The notes under the pieces: generated by a model
The model's input: only the letters and a program-made list of their open reading frames with translations
Database searches by the model: none
Told to the model about the DNA's origin: nothing
Assembly (NCBI RefSeq): GCF_001429765.1
Contig: NZ_LMJB01000006.1
Location: 576,338-640,337, forward strand
DNA from: Flavobacterium sp. Root901
GTDB taxonomy: Bacteria; Bacteroidota; Bacteroidia; Flavobacteriales; Flavobacteriaceae
DNA: 64,000 bases
Direction: 5' to 3'
In this document: in pieces, positions 53,001-62,785 of the stretch
How the letters are laid out: every line of letters starts with the position of its first letter
Position numbering within the stretch: the stretch's first letter is position 1
Translations under genes and position numbers: made by a program

Positions 53001-53773
53001 ATATTATAATGATTGGCCATCTGCAGAATACTACTTTTCATAAAAGCTACTTTATTGAAAAGTGTTCCCCTTTCGAGCAATAAAAAATTAAGAATAAAGA
53101 AATACAGGTTCTTTTTAAAACTTGCCGCACTGGTTTGTACAATAGTTTCTTTTACCTGAAGACTAGTGATGATTGAACTGAACTCGAGGATTGTACCACT
53201 GTTGTTGGGTTCCAGTGCCGCGATAATTTTGTTTGTATTTCTTTCGTCAAACTGCCAGGCAATCCTTTTTCGAACTTGTTCCTGTTTAATCCCTTCCTGC
53301 TTTATAATAGCAATAATTTCAGAAAGACTGTTTTGCAGTACTTCGGCCATAATATGGTTTACGGATCCTTCTTTGCTCTGGTAACTCCATGGCAGATAAC
53401 CTTCGATCAGGAAAACGGTAAGGTTTTCCAAAATAGATTTTTCCTTATTATAAACAGATATTAAGTTTTGTTTCTGACTGTTTTGGTAAATAATCAGTTC
53501 CGCTATTTTATCCCTTAGCAGGGTGCGTATTTTGTTACTCAGATCAAATTCGAGATCATGGTAATCACAAGCTCCAAGATCTAATTCTAATGACTGTATT
53601 CTCCAGCTTTGTTCAGGAGGGCAGAGTTCGTTAAAAACCGCAGCGACTTCACGGGGCAGCGAAATTTTGCTCCAGCTGCTCAGGCGCTCCTGCAGTTTGT
53701 ACCCTTCCTCTTTTTGGTCAAAAGTAGTGTCCCATTTTAGGCTCGATATAATATGGCGGTTAATTTCTTCCAT
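50024..53773 (-). CDS. Contractile injection system tape measure protein (CIS_TMP)
   Basis: A 1249-aa protein of the CIS tape-measure family (Afp14/Pvc14), which sets tail length. The N-terminal signature is present: HIISSLKWDTTFDQKEEGYKLQERLSSW, then PPEQSWRIQSLELDLGACDY (split at the turn). The C-terminal signature is very clear: NAGMVLLNNYYQMLLERLNL, AVQYLQYVVTG, YLTLNKVLCGLPL, AISYWDVIGETSVDGFRGNWL and ILINKSPFAFSIIKYPWM near the end. The central ~1000 residues are helical repeats. Overlaps the preceding baseplate gene by 14 bp. The N- and C-terminal blocks make the assignment secure. Confidence 0.9.
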   Translation of the reverse strand: MEEINRHIISSLKWDTTFDQKEEGYKLQERLSSWSKISLPREVAAVFNELCPPEQSWRIQSLELDLGACDYHDLEFDLSNKIRTLLRDKIAELIIYQNSQKQNLISVYNKEKSILENLTVFLIEGYLPWSYQSKEGSVNHIMAEVLQNSLSEIIAIIKQEGIKQEQVRKRIAWQFDERNTNKIIAALEPNNSGTILEFSSIITSLQVKETIVQTSAASFKKNLYFFILNFLLLERGTLFNKVAFMKSSILQMANHYNIAYSELIVLIENTVIKISDNTTRNNDFIYSLRTLTQEFEGERKEHFTIEKNTDYWQLLEKLFENKSERKTKAQRDILNELIAALYTENSGKFKAVISRMIKNGNEFVNVIQDLDDAAVQVVFAAVNIDSSALHSHTISYITKLIAILKLKVNPKFLWQTAIAYAVKNKNGSHGALLLHCITELSQKSNIKTEKLLGMLTTAQIPTAIKNNHSVIIYERLNTLYCQQIDKNQTDYPAVHFTNLIVRLENELQKNAAKNTVFKELQRSLIKNIHLHPKTAFEVMLSYQNKEFIRTLLPLILNRELLQLIIKTANYKKTKLVQTVQIVYEILNAREKYNLHEELLTDDLLWLSIQEILLHPEQTSSLFMETVLIQLSRKTANGKRHDFYRFITKLLQSKRIKSFGITIKKNFLIQLKNNNSIDIIELALLMQNTSKQAQSSLSSVLRSHFDDPIFKALRKEAKKESDVILEYLLKNSKTLKNKWIKDQTDYIIQLSKSVSVVKIRSDLSEIFWKTILNYPAYKGSAVEFQKLLDKALFFYLKNQVPAVYQIINEAKATQGIEYKYEPNFKIQKEIQTELYKTENTDEPDEIEEPISEETEYGTSFKTEKKHILFSGIKLSPKEKYKWFVMIICEKQIPQELLLLGEFKAADLLDEIIAADSKLFFQILKKEFISEAQTDWLSRNIVFNTLCAAVNRQDQSRESYLKILEKFHHTLGRISINGISSKEIQALLLRKVLKAAANDNWRLITISTIWNELIWDIVTRKGISKKSFLIDIEKHIYQFPPSLQLSFREIVKNEKRKMQTSKIMENPAKNGATKDTKPTKTHLKEGLPVRNAGMVLLNNYYQMLLERLNLVENGKFTSSENQIKAVQYLQYVVTGITTTEETYLTLNKVLCGLPLSNPVPDEIEIGDDQENLINGMMQAAISYWDVIGETSVDGFRGNWLVRDGILVEQEERWELTVDKRAYDILINKSPFAFSIIKYPWMPKPLHVNWPY

Positions 53774-56528
53774 TTCTTGATTCTAAAATGCTGGTTATAC
53801 TATTAATCAGATTCAGGGCTGTCTCAGACGGGTTTGCCATTGCGGTTTTTGCAGCAGTAGTCAGTGCGGCTGTTTCTTCTTTGGCATAAATCGGCAGCAG
53901 CAGTGATTTATGTCTCAGGCTTTCGTGCCAATACATGTATTTTGGTATAAACTCTTCAAGCTGAGTACTGTTTACAAAAAGACATTCAGTACTTATATTG
54001 ACCGGAAGGCTGGCTTTCAGGAATTGTTTTAAACGTTTTTTAAACTCAGCTGTCTGCAGTGCCGGAATAAAATCAGGGAACAGGAACAACATATTTTTTC
54101 TAAAAACCCTTGAATCTAGTGTTATATTTCCGTCTCCCGAAACAATTTTAATTCTGAATAAATAATCAGACTGGCTGGTTTGGGTATAATCACGCAGGTT
54201 TTCCAAAGGCATGGAACCAAATGAAAACGGAAACCGACTGTCAGCAAAAGATAAATAACCTTGTTCAAACTCACTGTCTAACACCGACTGGCTGCTGGTA
54301 TTTAAAAGATAATTTAAATTGGATACCGCTTCAAAATCAATATTCTGAATGTTGTAAAAACTATAATTTACCTGATTCGGTTTAATGATTTCGAGGTCAA
54401 ACTGCAATTGTTTTAATAGCAGTACGGTTTCGATTACCACAGTTCCGTTTCTTTTTTCGGTAAACCATAAAGATTCCTGAACGGAGAGGTATTCATTACG
54501 GTTAAGCGGGTTTAAGGTGCTGTTTCGCAACACTTCCAGTTTGGCATTTATAAAATTAGAATAGATGTTTTTTAAACCAAACAGCAGGCTCATCTTTAAT
54601 TCAATACCTGAAAAATTGGTATAATCGGCTGCGTGCAGTTTTTCTTTTTTATTGATTTGTTCCGATTTAAAAATAAAATCGGTTGTGTTTTCATTAATAA
54701 ACTGAAAATGTTTTTCTTTAATCTTTGGAAGACTTACATCCAGTATTCCGCTGGCATCTGTATGAATTTTGGATGCACTTATAAAATTATAGGCTTTTTG
54801 ACGGTTATACGACAGCGAACCCAGGTTTTGCAGGTATAGGCTTTTAACAATAATCTGGTCTTTTCTTTTTTCGCCTGTATAAACAGTATCATCAATAAAG
54901 GCATCTATTACTTTTGGCGATTCGCCGTGTCTGGCGAGCAAATGATCCAGTAAATGGTTTCGGCGGTCCAGGTTTATATTTTCCTGTTCCATTATTTTCA
55001 TCAAACCAAAAATGTACGGGTTGTACGGATCCTGCTGGTATTCAAGCCAGCTTTTTTCTTTGGACTCCACCGAAGAATCATTGGCATAACCAAAATCAAA
55101 AGTTTTATTGTCTTTTAATAAAGGCTTGATATGTGGAACGCTGTAGAGCGACTGGTAAAAGTAACTGGGTGCAAACATTTGATACGGTACCGGATATTGT
55201 AAATGTTCCTGTTCGTATTTGTCTTTTAAAGCATAAAAAGAAGCCTCATCTGATGGTGCCCCTGACAGGGAATTTTTAAAAGAAAAAAGCTTTGAAACAT
55301 TCGCCAGCTGCGAAAACTGGTTGGCCAGTATCTGGTCAAATAAGGTCAGATAGCCTTTTAGCTGTCGGGACTGCGCCACTTGTACGGGATTAGAATCTTC
55401 GATCGTATCAGTTCCAATGCCGTACTGCGCCGGAAAAGTATTCTGGATGGAATAGTAGGTGTTGATATCCCTGAAATTACTTTTAGGAAGTTTACTTTTA
55501 TCCTCTTTATTTAAAACAGCGGTTGTTTCTTCAAAATTGTCATCGTTTAATTTTAAAGGCCCAAAAGCATCAAAGGCCAGTTCTTTTCCGCTGCAGGTTA
55601 ATACCAGTTTTTTACTCTGGTAAGAACCCAGTACATCAACAGCGATAATCTGATTAATGTCTGACTCCAGGGTTTGGGTTGTTTTTCCGTTCTGATAAAG
55701 CTGTAAACCCGAAATGGAAATCACATCCTTTACTGAATCGATTACGGGAACCAGATCAACAGCCTGTACGCTGTTTTTCTTATTGGTTAAAGATTCGTTT
55801 AAAATCCATCCATTAGCCAGGTTGGGACCGTCAAATATTTCGGCGGCGTTATATCCCAAAGCATTCAGGGTATTGTAACCCTGCTGGTTAACATTTGAAA
55901 AAATAAACGAACGTATTTTGTCCTGTAATTTCAGTAAAACGTCATAAGGTTCTGTATGCTGCTGAAGTTCTATTTTACCGCTTATCTGGCAAATTACAGG
56001 CTGAAGGGCAACAGGCATATTGAAAAGTTCGCCCAGATTTCGGCTTTTGTTCAGGTAATAATAAACTTCTCTGCATATAGCGCTTCGTTCATCAACATCT
56101 GTAATATCGGGGTTGATATACAAATACACCTGATACACCCTGCTAAAAAGCGGCAGGTTGCTTCCGTAACAAACAATTTCGACATTTACGATATTTTCTA
56201 TTTCATCGATCAGGTATTTTTTATAATCGTTGATGTTACAGGGAGCGGTGGTAAAAATTTCCGAAGGCTGATAAAACTGATCTTTAAAATCAATCTGTCC
56301 ATTGGCATTGGTCAAAATATCCTGAATACTAAAATCAGTACAGTATCCTAGTTCGGTCAGAGCATAACAAAACTGGTCTAAAATTGTAATTCCGGGATCA
56401 CTTGGATTAAAGTTAGTCCATTCAGATCCTATATGAGTCTGGATATACGCAAGCGCTTTCGCCTTCAGGGTGGTAAAATCCTGATGCGAAGGAAGCTGGT
56501 TTTTTACTATGTAATTGACGATATCCAT
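53760..56528 (-). CDS. eCIS baseplate protein 2 (Afp12-like, gpJ-type)
   Basis: A 922-aa baseplate component. The opening is typical of Afp12/gpJ-like proteins: HIGSEWTNFNPSDPGITILDQFCYALTELGY, with the 'DPG-I-LLE/DQ-Y-AL-ELGY' core. Then repeating alpha/beta domains follow; the ~110-200 segment (NDYKKYLIDEIENIVNVEIVCYG) matches the baseplate-wedge ferredoxin-like units. The C-terminus contains FPDFIPALQTAEFKKRLKQFLKASLPVNI. It should form the wedge ring joining spike to sheath. It starts 9 bp after the upstream baseplate gene. Confidence 0.83.
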   Translation of the reverse strand: MDIVNYIVKNQLPSHQDFTTLKAKALAYIQTHIGSEWTNFNPSDPGITILDQFCYALTELGYCTDFSIQDILTNANGQIDFKDQFYQPSEIFTTAPCNINDYKKYLIDEIENIVNVEIVCYGSNLPLFSRVYQVYLYINPDITDVDERSAICREVYYYLNKSRNLGELFNMPVALQPVICQISGKIELQQHTEPYDVLLKLQDKIRSFIFSNVNQQGYNTLNALGYNAAEIFDGPNLANGWILNESLTNKKNSVQAVDLVPVIDSVKDVISISGLQLYQNGKTTQTLESDINQIIAVDVLGSYQSKKLVLTCSGKELAFDAFGPLKLNDDNFEETTAVLNKEDKSKLPKSNFRDINTYYSIQNTFPAQYGIGTDTIEDSNPVQVAQSRQLKGYLTLFDQILANQFSQLANVSKLFSFKNSLSGAPSDEASFYALKDKYEQEHLQYPVPYQMFAPSYFYQSLYSVPHIKPLLKDNKTFDFGYANDSSVESKEKSWLEYQQDPYNPYIFGLMKIMEQENINLDRRNHLLDHLLARHGESPKVIDAFIDDTVYTGEKRKDQIIVKSLYLQNLGSLSYNRQKAYNFISASKIHTDASGILDVSLPKIKEKHFQFINENTTDFIFKSEQINKKEKLHAADYTNFSGIELKMSLLFGLKNIYSNFINAKLEVLRNSTLNPLNRNEYLSVQESLWFTEKRNGTVVIETVLLLKQLQFDLEIIKPNQVNYSFYNIQNIDFEAVSNLNYLLNTSSQSVLDSEFEQGYLSFADSRFPFSFGSMPLENLRDYTQTSQSDYLFRIKIVSGDGNITLDSRVFRKNMLFLFPDFIPALQTAEFKKRLKQFLKASLPVNISTECLFVNSTQLEEFIPKYMYWHESLRHKSLLLPIYAKEETAALTTAAKTAMANPSETALNLINSITSILESRNGRN

Positions 56529-56537
56529 AATCTGTTT

Positions 56538-59500
56538 TTAAAAAGTAATGTGATGTTCCGGTGCCGAAACTAACAGGGTAGTCGGACCATAAGATTTAAG
56601 CGTTTCTTTGCCACTTTTGCAGGCAGTCATAAGTTTCGTTTCAGGATTAATAAAATAACTTGAAAACGTTACATTGTTTACCACAGCAACTCCTTCAATG
56701 CTCTGAATAAAAGTACTGACTTTGGCATCAACCAGTGATTTGTCTATTTTTACCTGCTGCTGGGTGCTGTTGATCCAGGGTGATAAATAGATTTTCAGGG
56801 CCTGGTTTACATTTTTCTGTATCAGCGTTGGCTGGTAACCGCTTTCTACTTCAATCTGTGCCGAAATGACCACATATTCCAGATTAAAATTGGAAACAAT
56901 AATGTTAGCAAATGGCGAGGCATTCTGATTTAAATAGGTTTGTACCTCGCTTTCGAGGCAATTGGTAACAAGCGGGAGATAGGCATTACTTTCGTTTTCA
57001 GAAGCCATTTCTTTTATGAGGTAGACATTACAGCTGTTATCTGCTTTTTTGCTGACCACTTTTACATAATAGACATCGTCAAAATTTTCAGTGATCATAG
57101 TAAAATAATCACTGGTACTGCCGGCCCTGTTTTTGGTTTTAATACTATTGCTGATTCGCTGGTTTCGCTGGTTATCATTTTCAGCCGCTTTCCCTCCAAA
57201 CGAAGGAAACGGCTGTAGAAGCGACGCAATCTGCGGAATAGCAGTCTGCGGTTTGGTAATAGTGCCCGCGTTAATCTGCGGAACGGCTGTATCGGTTAAA
57301 AAAGAAGTTCCGCTGCGCTGTACACTAAAACCATTTGTGAGTACCAAAGTGGTCTGCGAATACGAATCAACATCTCCGGAAACTACTATAGAAATCCAGT
57401 TATTACTGCCGGACATATAAATCTGACTATTCGCACAATCTGCAGGAACGGGAAGTTCTATAATACCGGAGCATTTAAAATTATTGGTTCCGTCAGATAA
57501 AGCCTGGATCTCGTTCCAGCCAGAATTACTTAAATAGTAATATTTAATTCCCTGTCCCGCTGTGGCAGCAATAGAATTTCGGGATAACTCAAAGTATAAA
57601 CTCAGGGTACTGTTGCAAATTAAATTTTCCAGTTCGATAAATAAAGCACCAGAAGAGCTGAAAACAGGGTAGAGCGGCAAACCGTTTACGGTACCAGCAG
57701 AAGTACCTGTAATTGGAGCGATGAGAGAAACGGAATTCGTTGGTGTACTGCTGTTGTCATAAATTTTATAATGAGAAAAAGGTGAATACAGAAAATATTC
57801 TAATGGATACTCTCCGGTCTGATCAAGCTGATACGTCACACTTGCAGAATAATTAGCTGAAATGGTTTTTATCTTTGGGACAAAAGGGATATTAGCAGAT
57901 GGTTTTAATACTTTGTCTTTGCTGGTGTCTTTTGACGAAATTATCAAACCGTTCTGCAGGGCTATAGCAGCTACTACATTCGGATATATTTCACTGCCAA
58001 AGCCATAATCAGGTCCGGCCAGCATTATTTTTATAAAACCGGATGTGCTGGCATCCGTAAATTTTAAAGGCTGGTTCTGAATGTAGGGATACGGCTGCAA
58101 AATAGTTCCCTGAGATGTTTTTGAGTCGGCAGCAGCTGGTTTGTTATAAGTATAATATGTACTTGAATCGGTAATAAAAGGACTTATAGTGTTGGCCGGT
58201 TCCGGATCAAACAAAAATACAGGATTGTTATTGGCTTCTGAAGGCACAAATACATAGTCGGTTCCGGTGTCATCAATTTTATACATAGTAAAATTATTCC
58301 ATGACTTTTCCTGTAAAACACTAAAGCTTACTGTGAAACTTGAGTTTTTGTAATAATCGTTATCTTCTAAAGATTCGAGTACAGGAGGAAAGAACCACCT
58401 GCTGATAAAATTATTTTTAGGCGATGGAGCCGGCTGATCCAGATAATCATTGTAGGCCGAATAATACACCGAAAAATCAGAAGGACGTTTGTCCCAGTTT
58501 ATTTTAATCCTGAAATTGTCCAGCGGTTTGCTGAAAATTTCATTGTTCCCGATTATAAAATTGGAATTCTCAAGCGGAATGGGTCCAAATGGGGGAAAAG
58601 GAGTTTTGGCGTTTAATTCCCCAAAATCATTATAAAGCTGAAAAGTAGTTATATCAGTAACCTTAACGGCAATAGAAATGCTTTTTATTTTTGGGGAATC
58701 TGCCGGATTTGTAACAGACGGGAATAAAACCTTAAACATAGGCCAGCTGGTTTGTATTCCGTCGGGATTCACATTAAAAGGTTCGATTGGTGCTTCTGTT
58801 GGCAAAAGGCTGATCGTAATGGTTATCGTATTGTTGCCAGGCTGTGTTGTGTTTAACTGAAAACTGGATGGTGTTAACTGCAGTTTCAGCCAGTCAGCCT
58901 GGGTACTTAAAAAATAGTCTGCATTTTGTAAAAGACTTAAATCTACGGCAGCACTAAATCCAAGGTTTAGGGTAATTGTTCTGCTGCCTTCTCTTAGCAG
59001 GAGCATAGGAGAAGCAAAAGCAGCACCTAAAGGCTGTACCTGTATTTCTGCTCCAGTATTGCCGAATGTTGGCCAGCTTACTATTTTACCGTTCTGGTTT
59101 TTCTGAACAGCAGTTGGTTTTGTTATGTTTTGTAAATTATAGGTATTATTGCTTTTTTGATAATGCAGTGTTTGTACACTGGCAATTGCGGCCGGATTTA
59201 AAACTGTATTTTTTTGGGATTCAAATACTATTGGGTTTTTATTGACATCTGTGCCGGCATTAAACAGTGTTCCGGCCGGTAAATTTAATACCGAATCATT
59301 TTTGGCAAGCACTGCAGACACAAAGGCCGTATCTGCAGCTGCCGGAAGGCTGGATTGTTTTAAAATATCTGAGTAATAAAAATCAAGATGTCTTTGGGAA
59401 ATACTGTTTAATTCTTTTTGCTGTATTTTGAGTACATCAACAAAAGAACGCAGTAATGTAGTATCAGGATAGCGGCTTTTTTTACGGCTTAATTTTTTAA

Positions 59501-60239
59501 ATTCATTATTTGAATGATGGATAACGGTTTCCAAAAAACTAAATAATCGGTCTCCAGTTGAAGCAACCGCATTTAAAGAAAAAACAGCTGTCTGCTGCTC
59601 TGCGGTATTTACAAGTGTTTCCGGGCTGTCAATCCCGAAAACTTCCCAGAAAGGCTGTTTTCCTTTGTTGATATTCCAGATTAATTCCTTAAAAGCTACT
59701 GAATCTAAAATATTATTTGGAGGTATAATCCCGTTTAAAGGTAAAGTGTGTAAGTATTGTTTAAAAGACTGTAAGGCCCAGAAATCTACACTCAGTTTTG
59801 TCTGTACTTCGTGCAGTATATATTTTTTAAGGTCGTATGTCTGATCCGTCATCTGCATGTAATACGTCCAGTTTTCTATCATTTTGTAGATTGCATCGAG
59901 ATGATCAAAAAGCTTGTTTAAGGCTTTAACAGACAGGTATTTTTTATTTTGGTCGGATGCTAGTTTAGCAATTTCGGTACAGCTATTTTTATAGTTGGTA
60001 TGCAGGTTTTTATAATTAATTTTGGAAATGGAAGCTGTTAAGAATACCGGATCTTTTAATAAAAACGGATTCCAGTTTCCCTCAATGGTGTTAGTATCAT
60101 TATAAAAATTGATCAATTTGCTAAACTCGGCTATAAAATAAAGCCAGTCTTGTTCCTTTCTTCCATCTATTAAATGAGAAGACGGAACGAGAGCTTCGTT
60201 CAGCGACTGTATAGCACTATTTTGATCAACTGTAATCAT
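56538..60239 (-). CDS. eCIS baseplate protein 1 (Afp11-like, gpJ-type)
   Basis: Large baseplate protein of 1233 aa. The C-terminal third (~1000-1230) carries a baseplate-J-like region with NRAGSTSDYFTMITENFDDVYYVKVVSKKADNSC-type sequence (typical 'R..T..DYE.lv...fp.V..vk' block), then a ferredoxin-like unit (LEYVVISAQIEVESGYQPTLIQKNVNQALKIYLSPW). The N-terminal half is helical up to ~290 and then beta-rich (PAGTLFNAGTDVNKNPIVFESQKN). It is larger than most Afp11 homologues. The start overlaps the gp25 stop by one base (TAATG). Role: partner of the downstream wedge protein. Confidence 0.85.
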   Translation of the reverse strand: MITVDQNSAIQSLNEALVPSSHLIDGRKEQDWLYFIAEFSKLINFYNDTNTIEGNWNPFLLKDPVFLTASISKINYKNLHTNYKNSCTEIAKLASDQNKKYLSVKALNKLFDHLDAIYKMIENWTYYMQMTDQTYDLKKYILHEVQTKLSVDFWALQSFKQYLHTLPLNGIIPPNNILDSVAFKELIWNINKGKQPFWEVFGIDSPETLVNTAEQQTAVFSLNAVASTGDRLFSFLETVIHHSNNEFKKLSRKKSRYPDTTLLRSFVDVLKIQQKELNSISQRHLDFYYSDILKQSSLPAAADTAFVSAVLAKNDSVLNLPAGTLFNAGTDVNKNPIVFESQKNTVLNPAAIASVQTLHYQKSNNTYNLQNITKPTAVQKNQNGKIVSWPTFGNTGAEIQVQPLGAAFASPMLLLREGSRTITLNLGFSAAVDLSLLQNADYFLSTQADWLKLQLTPSSFQLNTTQPGNNTITITISLLPTEAPIEPFNVNPDGIQTSWPMFKVLFPSVTNPADSPKIKSISIAVKVTDITTFQLYNDFGELNAKTPFPPFGPIPLENSNFIIGNNEIFSKPLDNFRIKINWDKRPSDFSVYYSAYNDYLDQPAPSPKNNFISRWFFPPVLESLEDNDYYKNSSFTVSFSVLQEKSWNNFTMYKIDDTGTDYVFVPSEANNNPVFLFDPEPANTISPFITDSSTYYTYNKPAAADSKTSQGTILQPYPYIQNQPLKFTDASTSGFIKIMLAGPDYGFGSEIYPNVVAAIALQNGLIISSKDTSKDKVLKPSANIPFVPKIKTISANYSASVTYQLDQTGEYPLEYFLYSPFSHYKIYDNSSTPTNSVSLIAPITGTSAGTVNGLPLYPVFSSSGALFIELENLICNSTLSLYFELSRNSIAATAGQGIKYYYLSNSGWNEIQALSDGTNNFKCSGIIELPVPADCANSQIYMSGSNNWISIVVSGDVDSYSQTTLVLTNGFSVQRSGTSFLTDTAVPQINAGTITKPQTAIPQIASLLQPFPSFGGKAAENDNQRNQRISNSIKTKNRAGSTSDYFTMITENFDDVYYVKVVSKKADNSCNVYLIKEMASENESNAYLPLVTNCLESEVQTYLNQNASPFANIIVSNFNLEYVVISAQIEVESGYQPTLIQKNVNQALKIYLSPWINSTQQQVKIDKSLVDAKVSTFIQSIEGVAVVNNVTFSSYFINPETKLMTACKSGKETLKSYGPTTLLVSAPEHHITF

Positions 60240-60670
60240 TATTTTTTAGATAAATTGGTTCCTTCTTTTAAATGGAAAGGATAAACATAATTATGTCTTG
60301 TATTGGTTTGGGAATAGACGTAAATAATCAGGATTTCAATAAGTCCGTTCACAATATCCGTTGAAGCTATTTTTACATCCTGAACTACAATCCTGGGTTC
60401 AAATCGCAATAAGGCATAACGGATGGTTTCTACAATTTCACCTTTGAGGCTGTTGTCAATTTTTCTAAACATAAACTGCTGTAATCCTGAACCAAAATCA
60501 GATTCCAGCGTGCGTTCACCTTTACGCGTATTAAGAATAACACTGATAGATTCATTAATATTTAATTCATTTGCAGACATATTGAGCTGATGATTGCCCA
60601 CAGAAAATGAAACGGGAAATGACCAGCCCGTGCCCAAAAAATGACTCTCTTTATTTGTTGTATTATCCAC
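60239..60670 (-). CDS. GPW/gp25-family baseplate protein (Afp9-like)
   Basis: A 143-aa protein of the gp25 family, which lies at the baseplate-sheath interface. Family core visible: LNINESISVILNTRKGERTLESDFGSGLQQFMFRKID, with the 'I..sI..IL.T..GeR.m.pdfG..l..l.fe' pattern (split here by short gaps), then ETIRYALLRFEPRIVVQDVKI. Length is normal. The start lies inside the end of the PAAR gene (8-bp overlap), so the two are coupled. Part of the spike/baseplate block. Confidence 0.93.
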   Translation of the reverse strand: MDNTTNKESHFLGTGWSFPVSFSVGNHQLNMSANELNINESISVILNTRKGERTLESDFGSGLQQFMFRKIDNSLKGEIVETIRYALLRFEPRIVVQDVKIASTDIVNGLIEILIIYVYSQTNTRHNYVYPFHLKEGTNLSKK

Positions 60671-60962
60671 CTATCATTACATTAAATGCCCCGAGTACAA
60701 TAGTGCCTCCGTGAGCAGTTGAATCTCCCATTCTTGCGGCGGGCATTCCGCCAATCATTACAGTCGCCGATCCTTTAATAATAGAATCAGGCGGTCCTAC
60801 ACAAACCAGCATATCGCCAACTCTGGCGGCTGGTAATCCCACAATTAAAACGGTAGGTTCACCAGGTCCTATTACAGGTCCGCCAACATGCGGAACAGGA
60901 GGAACTCCCGGTGTTACCATTGGGCATTCATGAAAATCGGTAAGTCTTGCTGCTGGAGGCAT
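60663..60962 (-). CDS. PAAR-domain spike tip protein (Afp10-like)
   Basis: A 99-aa PAAR protein expected to sharpen the VgrG-like spike. It contains the three PAAR-type repeats: MPPAARLTDFHECPM, VGLPAARVGDMLVCVGPPDSI and IGGMPAARMGDSTAHGG, with the conserved His and Cys positions that coordinate metal at the tip. No effector extension is fused. 23 bp downstream of the spike gene. Confidence 0.94.
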   Translation of the reverse strand: MPPAARLTDFHECPMVTPGVPPVPHVGGPVIGPGEPTVLIVGLPAARVGDMLVCVGPPDSIIKGSATVMIGGMPAARMGDSTAHGGTIVLGAFNVMIGG

Positions 60963-60985
60963 ATTTCTCTTTTTTAATTGTTATT

Positions 60986-62785
60986 TTAATTGATCATTAC
61001 CATAGCACCTTTCAGGGTCAGCTGCATTCCGCCCTGTACCTGTGCCATCTGCGAACCTTCAGCAGAATACTGCATATCGGCATTTTCTTTAATATTCATT
61101 GCTTTTGTTTGTACATCTCCTGTACTGGACTGGATTGTAATTCCCTGGTTTCCTTTAATACTTACAGTTTGATCGGCAGATATATTGATATTTTTCTGGC
61201 TTGTTAAATCGATACCGCTGTCAGACATCACGATACTGTTATTGTTTTGATCCTGAATCGTAATTTTTTTGTCTTTGTCACTTAGTATGATGGTATTTTT
61301 ATTGGGCGTGGCTACTGTCCAGACTTTATTTTCATCGTCAAATTCGACCGAAATTCCTGATTTGGAAACAATAGCTTTGGTGGTATTTTTTTCATTAGGA
61401 TCTAAACCGTTATAGGGTTTATTGCTGGAACTGCTGTAAAGACTTCCTAAAATAACAGGAAAGCGGGGATCCTCATTCAAAAAGGCTACAACAACTTCGT
61501 CTCCAACTTCGGGAAGGAAAAATGCTCCGGCTCCGCTTGTAGAATAAAAATTAGAAAGTCTTGCCCAAATTCCGGCTCCATTGATATCAAAAAGAGGAAT
61601 CTCTACTAAAATCCGGTATTGAGAATCCGGGTCGTTGTACATTTGTTTTACGGTAGCATTAAAAAGTCCTCTTGCCCCCGGAATAAGCCCTGATGCAGAT
61701 GGCGACATTACATCTGGTTCTTCGGTAAACCAAAGAGGTGAAAGTCCGAGATCTACTTCTGTAAACCAATTTCCTTCAGAGAGATCGTGTACCACTCCTG
61801 TAATGAGGTAATCGCCGTTAAAACGGTCCCCGAGGCCTCCAAAAGTCATATATTGGGCAGGTTCAATTTTACTGGTACCCTGAAATTTTGCAGTACCTAT
61901 TATTTTGGCAAACTCACTTTTTACAATCTGTGCTTTTGACCAGTTAGTTAAATCAGTATTGTCTAATGGTGCCGAAGTCTGCAGCTGAAAGGAAGAAAGC
62001 CCAACCACATCAGACAGTTTTTTGGTCGAAAGATTTCCACTTCCTGCTACATTTGGTGAAGAAGGGCTATTAATCATGGACTGCGTTTTATAATCCCAGG
62101 AATTAGAAGTAACACTGCCTAATTGTGTCAATGAATCTAGTTTAGCATTAAATTCAAATAAATTATCTCCATAAGCCACAGTTAGAACAGAAGTTGTACT
62201 GCTGTCAGGTGCTTTTACAGATACTTTACCATTTATGGTAGTTACCACGAATCCGTTTGCCTCGGCCAGCGATAAAATATAATCCCAGTCGGTTGCATAA
62301 TACTGCACTTGTTCCGGCCAGGTAGTTGAAGTAGCGGTTACATCAGCACTCAATCCGGAATATGTCCCAATAATAGAGGTGATAATGTCACTGTCTTTTT
62401 GATTGCTATAGGTAAGGCTTTTTCTGCCAACAATCATTTTGATAGCTTCATCGCGGCATTCGACTTCCAAAGCAGAACCTATTGACGGGTCTACACGGAT
62501 AGATTGTCCAGTTATGATACCCTGAAAAATAATCTGCATATTGTTGTCATATCCGGCTTCTATAATGATAGAAGATCCAGGAACAAATGTGGCCGATGAA
62601 CTGGCAGGAAAGGTACCTGTGGCAGGGTCTCCATCCAGAATTGTAATTCTGGCAACAGGGATACGGTTTATTTTTTTTTCAATATGAACAGCATAAACGC
62701 TAAGTTCATCCGGTATAACCGAACCGCCTGCTTTTACATTAAAAGTTGCTATCCCGCCGTTTTGTATGTTGTTGGAGCTGCTCAT
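60986..62785 (-). CDS. VgrG-like spike protein (Afp8-like)
   Basis: A 599-aa spike. Residues ~10-360 form a gp27-like hub (YAVHIEKKINRIPVARITILDGD, then QGIITGQSIRVD and SALEVECRDEAIKMIVGRKS). Residues ~375-465 are the gp5 OB-fold: ARGLFNATVKQMYNDPDSQYRILVEIP, then PEVGDEVVVAFLNEDPRFPVILGSLY. The C-terminal ~120 residues are a beta-helix of short repeating strands (NTIILSDKDKKITIQDQNNN, INISADQTVSIKGNQGITI). There is no toxin domain at its end. Start overlaps the previous stop (ATGA). Confidence 0.94.
   Translation of the reverse strand: MSSSNNIQNGGIATFNVKAGGSVIPDELSVYAVHIEKKINRIPVARITILDGDPATGTFPASSSATFVPGSSIIIEAGYDNNMQIIFQGIITGQSIRVDPSIGSALEVECRDEAIKMIVGRKSLTYSNQKDSDIITSIIGTYSGLSADVTATSTTWPEQVQYYATDWDYILSLAEANGFVVTTINGKVSVKAPDSSTTSVLTVAYGDNLFEFNAKLDSLTQLGSVTSNSWDYKTQSMINSPSSPNVAGSGNLSTKKLSDVVGLSSFQLQTSAPLDNTDLTNWSKAQIVKSEFAKIIGTAKFQGTSKIEPAQYMTFGGLGDRFNGDYLITGVVHDLSEGNWFTEVDLGLSPLWFTEEPDVMSPSASGLIPGARGLFNATVKQMYNDPDSQYRILVEIPLFDINGAGIWARLSNFYSTSGAGAFFLPEVGDEVVVAFLNEDPRFPVILGSLYSSSSNKPYNGLDPNEKNTTKAIVSKSGISVEFDDENKVWTVATPNKNTIILSDKDKKITIQDQNNNSIVMSDSGIDLTSQKNINISADQTVSIKGNQGITIQSSTGDVQTKAMNIKENADMQYSAEGSQMAQVQGGMQLTLKGAMVMIN

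Noticed and set aside
55956-56351. 131-aa plus-strand frame opposite the baseplate gene
   Set aside because: Antisense to a well-supported baseplate protein; Phe/Ile/Asn-rich shadow translation without family likeness.
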